Assembly: GCA_030427765.1 (NCBI GenBank)
Contig: JAUICS010000048.1
Location: forward strand, 1 to 8,107
Reading direction: 5' to 3'
From: Alphaproteobacteria bacterium
GTDB lineage: Bacteria > Pseudomonadota > Alphaproteobacteria > Micavibrionales > Micavibrionaceae
Length of the DNA stretch: 8,107 nucleotides
How positions within the stretch are numbered: position 1 is the first letter of the stretch; every line of letters begins with the position of its first letter. Below are positions 5,239 to 8,107 of this stretch, piece by piece. The translations under genes were made by a program, and so were the position numbers. The notes under the pieces were generated by a model. The model saw only the letters and a program-made list of their open reading frames with translations. It had not been told where the DNA came from and searched no databases.

Positions 5239-8103
5239 TTATTTATCTTCGTCACTTTTCAATCCCTGCAACATGGCAAATGGATTGTGTTTTAAATTCT
5301 CGGATGTGAATTTTTGTTTTTTCTCAACGGTAAATTCTCTTTTGCCTTTACCCTTAAACTTCTTGTCCCCGAATTTCTTATCCGCGAATTTCTTGTTTTT
5401 CTTGTCGGTAAATGGCGGTTTGCCGCCTGGTTTTCCTTTATGCGCCGGGCGCTGCTGAAGCGGCTTTTGCTTATTTATGTTCAGGTAGAAAAATGCCAAA
5501 TCCGGCTTTTGCTCAGGTGCTTTTTGATCCTCGGTCTTTACATCTTCGGATTTTTGTTCTTCTGCTTTTAGTTCTTCCTGTGTTTCTTTAGGGACTTCTT
5601 CCTTGGCAACGTCCTCTTTAGGTTTGTCTTCTGCTGGCTCAGCTTCCGTTGCAATATCTTCCGCCACAGTTTCCTCTGGCGGCGTGGATTTCTGGACAAT
5701 ATCGTCCGGAACCTTTTTAAACCCGATACCTTCTAAAATGGCATACAGTTCTTCGATGGTGCAGCCAAGCCATTCCGCCATATTATGCGTGGCCTGAAAA
5801 CGCCCTTTGGATGAGTTGTCGAACGCGGCGCTGATAATACGGTCGAGCATATCCACGCGGATAAGGCGCGGTCCGCACACCGGATACCCAATGCAGCGCG
5901 CATAGGTTTCATCAAGTTCGTAATCGGCTTGCAATACAGAAACGGAGCCGTCATTTGGCACTTTTGCCGGAAGGTCCACGCCGTTAAACACCGACCATAA
6001 CATCGCACGAAGGCGGATGGTCGCAGGTTTTGTAAACGGACGCATGTATACCATATGCGGCCCCATGCGGATTTTGTACTTACGCAGGATACTACGGTCG
6101 TCATTATCAAGGTTTTTGATCAGGTCTTCGGCGTCACTTCGGTTCACAACGCCCATGTTTTCCATGATCTGGAACGCTATTCCTTTTACGGATGGTTTGT
6201 ATGTGTCGTCGGCGGCGAATTCCAGCATCGGCTCTAACGTCACCTTAATATGGTCATGTAGCCAGTTTTGAAGTTTATCCGTGACCGCCTTTTTATCGTC
6301 ATCACCAAGCAGGTCGGCATTCGGGATATGGACATGCGGTTTATAAAGGTCATCACCCTTTTTAATCTTGGCAATGGTTGATCCGGGCAATGGATTCGTT
6401 TTGTCCGGTTGCCACAGGATATTGCCGTCATTATTCAGACTGAAACGTCCATCGTCTTTTGCAACAATCTGACGGACACGTTCATCGATTTCGGGTTGAA
6501 GTGTTTGTTTTACCGCGGTCATGGTTGATTTTAAATTGTAACTTCCGTGTTTGTTTTCAAGTGTCAGGCTGAACCCCTTCAGCGTCCCAATCTTTTCCTG
6601 TCCGATGTAAACATCGCCATTCTGCCGGACATCAGGGTTTAGGTTATTCATATTTGACTTAATCAGTAAAGCATTTTGTCTGTCAACGAAGCGATTTATC
6701 AAGGATTCATGCAAGGAATCGGATAATCTGTCTTCAATGGCATGCGCTTTTTCCTGCCAATGGGTTGAACGCTGTATCCAATCTGTCCGGTGCGTAACAT
6801 ACGTCCATGTGCGGATGTAGGCCAGACGGGTCATCAGTGTATCAACATTACCCTTTGGGTTGTCCAGTTTTTTGAGGTTTTCGGCAATGTAATGATCCGG
6901 CAATGAGTCATCACACAAACGTATGAATATATCTTTTAGGATTTTGTGATGTTCCTCCGGCAACGCCTTCCGAAAATCCGGTACCTGACACACATCCCAT
7001 AAAAGCCTGATATGCCCTTCATCAATCATCCGGTCCATAATGTCTTTATGACGGGTGAATGATTTAAGCGCCATGTAATCGTCGGACGGATATCCGCGGG
7101 TCAGAAGTTTTATGCCCGAAGGTGCCTCCAGACTGTCGATCAAATCCTGCACGGACCGGAAATCCAGATTTGTGTTGCGCCAATAAATTTCACTAATGTC
7201 GCCGAGTGTGTGCGTCTGAACGGCATCGACAATTTCGTGGTCAAAATCCTGCACATTTCCAGTAACGCCAAATGTCCCGTCCCGTTTATACCGTCCGGCC
7301 CGTCCTGCGATTTGGGCAATTTCCGGTGTGGTCAGGTTACGCATCCGTTTGCCGTCATATTTACGGGTGGAGGCAAAGGCGACGTGATGAATGTCCATAT
7401 TCAACCCCATGCCGATGGCATCTGTGGCGACCAGAAAGTCAACCTCGCCATTCTGATACATTTCGACCTGCGCGTTTCGTGTGCGGGGGCTAAGGGCGCC
7501 TAGCACAAGTGCCGTTCCGCCGCGCTGGCGTTTGATGATCTCTGCAACTTCGTACACATCGTTTATGGAGAATGCGACGACTGCTGACCGTTTCGGCAGG
7601 CGGGTCAGTTTCTTATATCCACGGTATTCAAGGTTTGATAAACGCGGGCTTTGCCGGAATTCGGCGGATGGAACAAGTTTTTGGATAATGGGCTTGATGG
7701 TTAATGCGCCGAGAAATACCGTTTTATCAATTCCGCGCGCGCGCAAAAGCCTGTCGGTAAACACATGCCCACGGTCGGGGTCGGCACAAAGCTGGATTTC
7801 ATCCACGGCCAGAAAATCGAATTCCTTTTCAATCGGCATGGCCTCAACCGTGCAGATATAATACCGCGCATGTTTCGGGATGATTTTTTCCTCACCGGTC
7901 AGCAGGGCAACGTTGTCCTTCCCCACCTCCTCAACGATTTTGTCATAGTTTTCACGGGCAAGCAGGCGCAGCGGGAATCCGATAACCCCCGTTTCATGTT
8001 TCAACATATCCTGAATGGTGTGAAACGTCTTACCTGTGTTCGTTGGCCCCAGAAACGCAATTATTTGGCTGCGCGACCCTACGGCTCTGGTCGTCACTGT
8101 CAT
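5239..8103 (-). CDS. Suv3-like superfamily II RNA helicase with lysine-rich C-terminal tail
   Basis: This is an ATP-dependent RNA helicase related to mitochondrial SUV3, expected to act in the cytoplasm in RNA unwinding or decay. Walker A GPTNTGKT is at 19-26, motif II DEIQ at 101-104 (the SUV3 form), GALT at 132-135, ATDAIGMGLN (motif V) at 226-235 and QIAGRAGR (motif VI) at 264-271. The SUV3 C-terminal signature LSDSLHESLINRFVDRQ is at 460-476. The alphaproteobacterial extension follows: a DGNILW segment near 559, AFQIMENMGVV near 643 and GPRLIRVDMLDRI at 744-756. Residues about 807-868 are a Glu/Lys/Pro linker and 880-935 a Lys/Gly/Phe-rich basic tail with three KKF repeats. The end, HNPFAMLQGLK, resembles the conserved terminus of the family. 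At 954 aa the length is typical. An in-frame TAA lies directly before the ATG at 8103, so no longer start is possible. The promoter lies outside the window. It is probably cotranscribed with the small gene downstream. Confidence 0.93.
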   Translation of the reverse strand: MTVTTRAVGSRSQIIAFLGPTNTGKTFHTIQDMLKHETGVIGFPLRLLARENYDKIVEEVGKDNVALLTGEEKIIPKHARYYICTVEAMPIEKEFDFLAVDEIQLCADPDRGHVFTDRLLRARGIDKTVFLGALTIKPIIQKLVPSAEFRQSPRLSNLEYRGYKKLTRLPKRSAVVAFSINDVYEVAEIIKRQRGGTALVLGALSPRTRNAQVEMYQNGEVDFLVATDAIGMGLNMDIHHVAFASTRKYDGKRMRNLTTPEIAQIAGRAGRYKRDGTFGVTGNVQDFDHEIVDAVQTHTLGDISEIYWRNTNLDFRSVQDLIDSLEAPSGIKLLTRGYPSDDYMALKSFTRHKDIMDRMIDEGHIRLLWDVCQVPDFRKALPEEHHKILKDIFIRLCDDSLPDHYIAENLKKLDNPKGNVDTLMTRLAYIRTWTYVTHRTDWIQRSTHWQEKAHAIEDRLSDSLHESLINRFVDRQNALLIKSNMNNLNPDVRQNGDVYIGQEKIGTLKGFSLTLENKHGSYNLKSTMTAVKQTLQPEIDERVRQIVAKDDGRFSLNNDGNILWQPDKTNPLPGSTIAKIKKGDDLYKPHVHIPNADLLGDDDKKAVTDKLQNWLHDHIKVTLEPMLEFAADDTYKPSVKGIAFQIMENMGVVNRSDAEDLIKNLDNDDRSILRKYKIRMGPHMVYMRPFTKPATIRLRAMLWSVFNGVDLPAKVPNDGSVSVLQADYELDETYARCIGYPVCGPRLIRVDMLDRIISAAFDNSSKGRFQATHNMAEWLGCTIEELYAILEGIGFKKVPDDIVQKSTPPEETVAEDIATEAEPAEDKPKEDVAKEEVPKETQEELKAEEQKSEDVKTEDQKAPEQKPDLAFFYLNINKQKPLQQRPAHKGKPGGKPPFTDKKNKKFADKKFGDKKFKGKGKREFTVEKKQKFTSENLKHNPFAMLQGLKSDEDK

Positions 8104-8107
8104 TTAT

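Noticed and set aside
1..8107. tRNA, rRNA, CRISPR array, transposase or attachment site
   Set aside because: Non-coding space is only about 95, 66 and 18 bases between genes; none shows tRNA-like arms, spaced array repeats or insertion-sequence ends.

Overview
The window looks like chromosome from an alphaproteobacterium of moderate GC content. The main evidence is the large minus-strand gene. It encodes a Suv3-type RNA helicase with the long C-terminal half, the lysine-rich tail and the NPFAMLQGLK-like end that I associate with the alphaproteobacterial relatives of mitochondrial SUV3. The long-chain polyprenyl diphosphate synthase (quinone side chain) and the YliI-like PQQ sugar dehydrogenase fit a respiring Gram-negative cell. 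I cannot name a genus; a free-living or predatory low-GC lineage such as Micavibrionales would fit, but that is a guess.

Layout. (1) Bases 1-2125, plus strand: the end of a gene for an IspB-like polyprenyl synthase (its start lies left of the window) overlaps by one base (TAATG) an exported PQQ-dependent aldose dehydrogenase. The pair looks like the tail of an operon. (2) Bases 2126-2220: a very AT-rich spacer with an 8-bp-arm inverted repeat over the dehydrogenase stop codon, a sigma70-like promoter, and two copies of a 12-bp dyad element. One copy overlaps the -35 box and the other lies just downstream of the expected transcription start. (3) Bases 2221-4857, plus strand: two related alpha/beta-hydrolase serine hydrolases in tandem. 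The first has a twin-arginine-like or membrane-anchor N-terminus; the second has no visible export signal. A perfect 10-bp hairpin separates them. (4) Bases 4876-8103, minus strand: the Suv3-like helicase followed, across a TAATAGATG junction, by a small exported four-cysteine protein of Rap1a/Tai type. This pair converges on the hydrolases with only 18 bp between stop codons. The window is almost fully coding, with no tRNA, rRNA, insertion sequence or CRISPR array.

How the genes fit together. The two flanking blocks look like core metabolism (quinone side chain, periplasmic sugar oxidation feeding the quinone pool, RNA turnover). The hydrolase pair is the most accessory-looking part. It has its own promoter region with operator-like repeats, the first gene appears lower in GC in the lines I counted, and the two enzymes share the unusual elbow AHSTG and a DM(A/P)DHGRSY block while probably acting in different compartments. 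A coordinately regulated pair of lipase/esterase-like enzymes, one at the envelope and one inside the cell, is the main candidate here for an undescribed system. The substrate is not visible from sequence.
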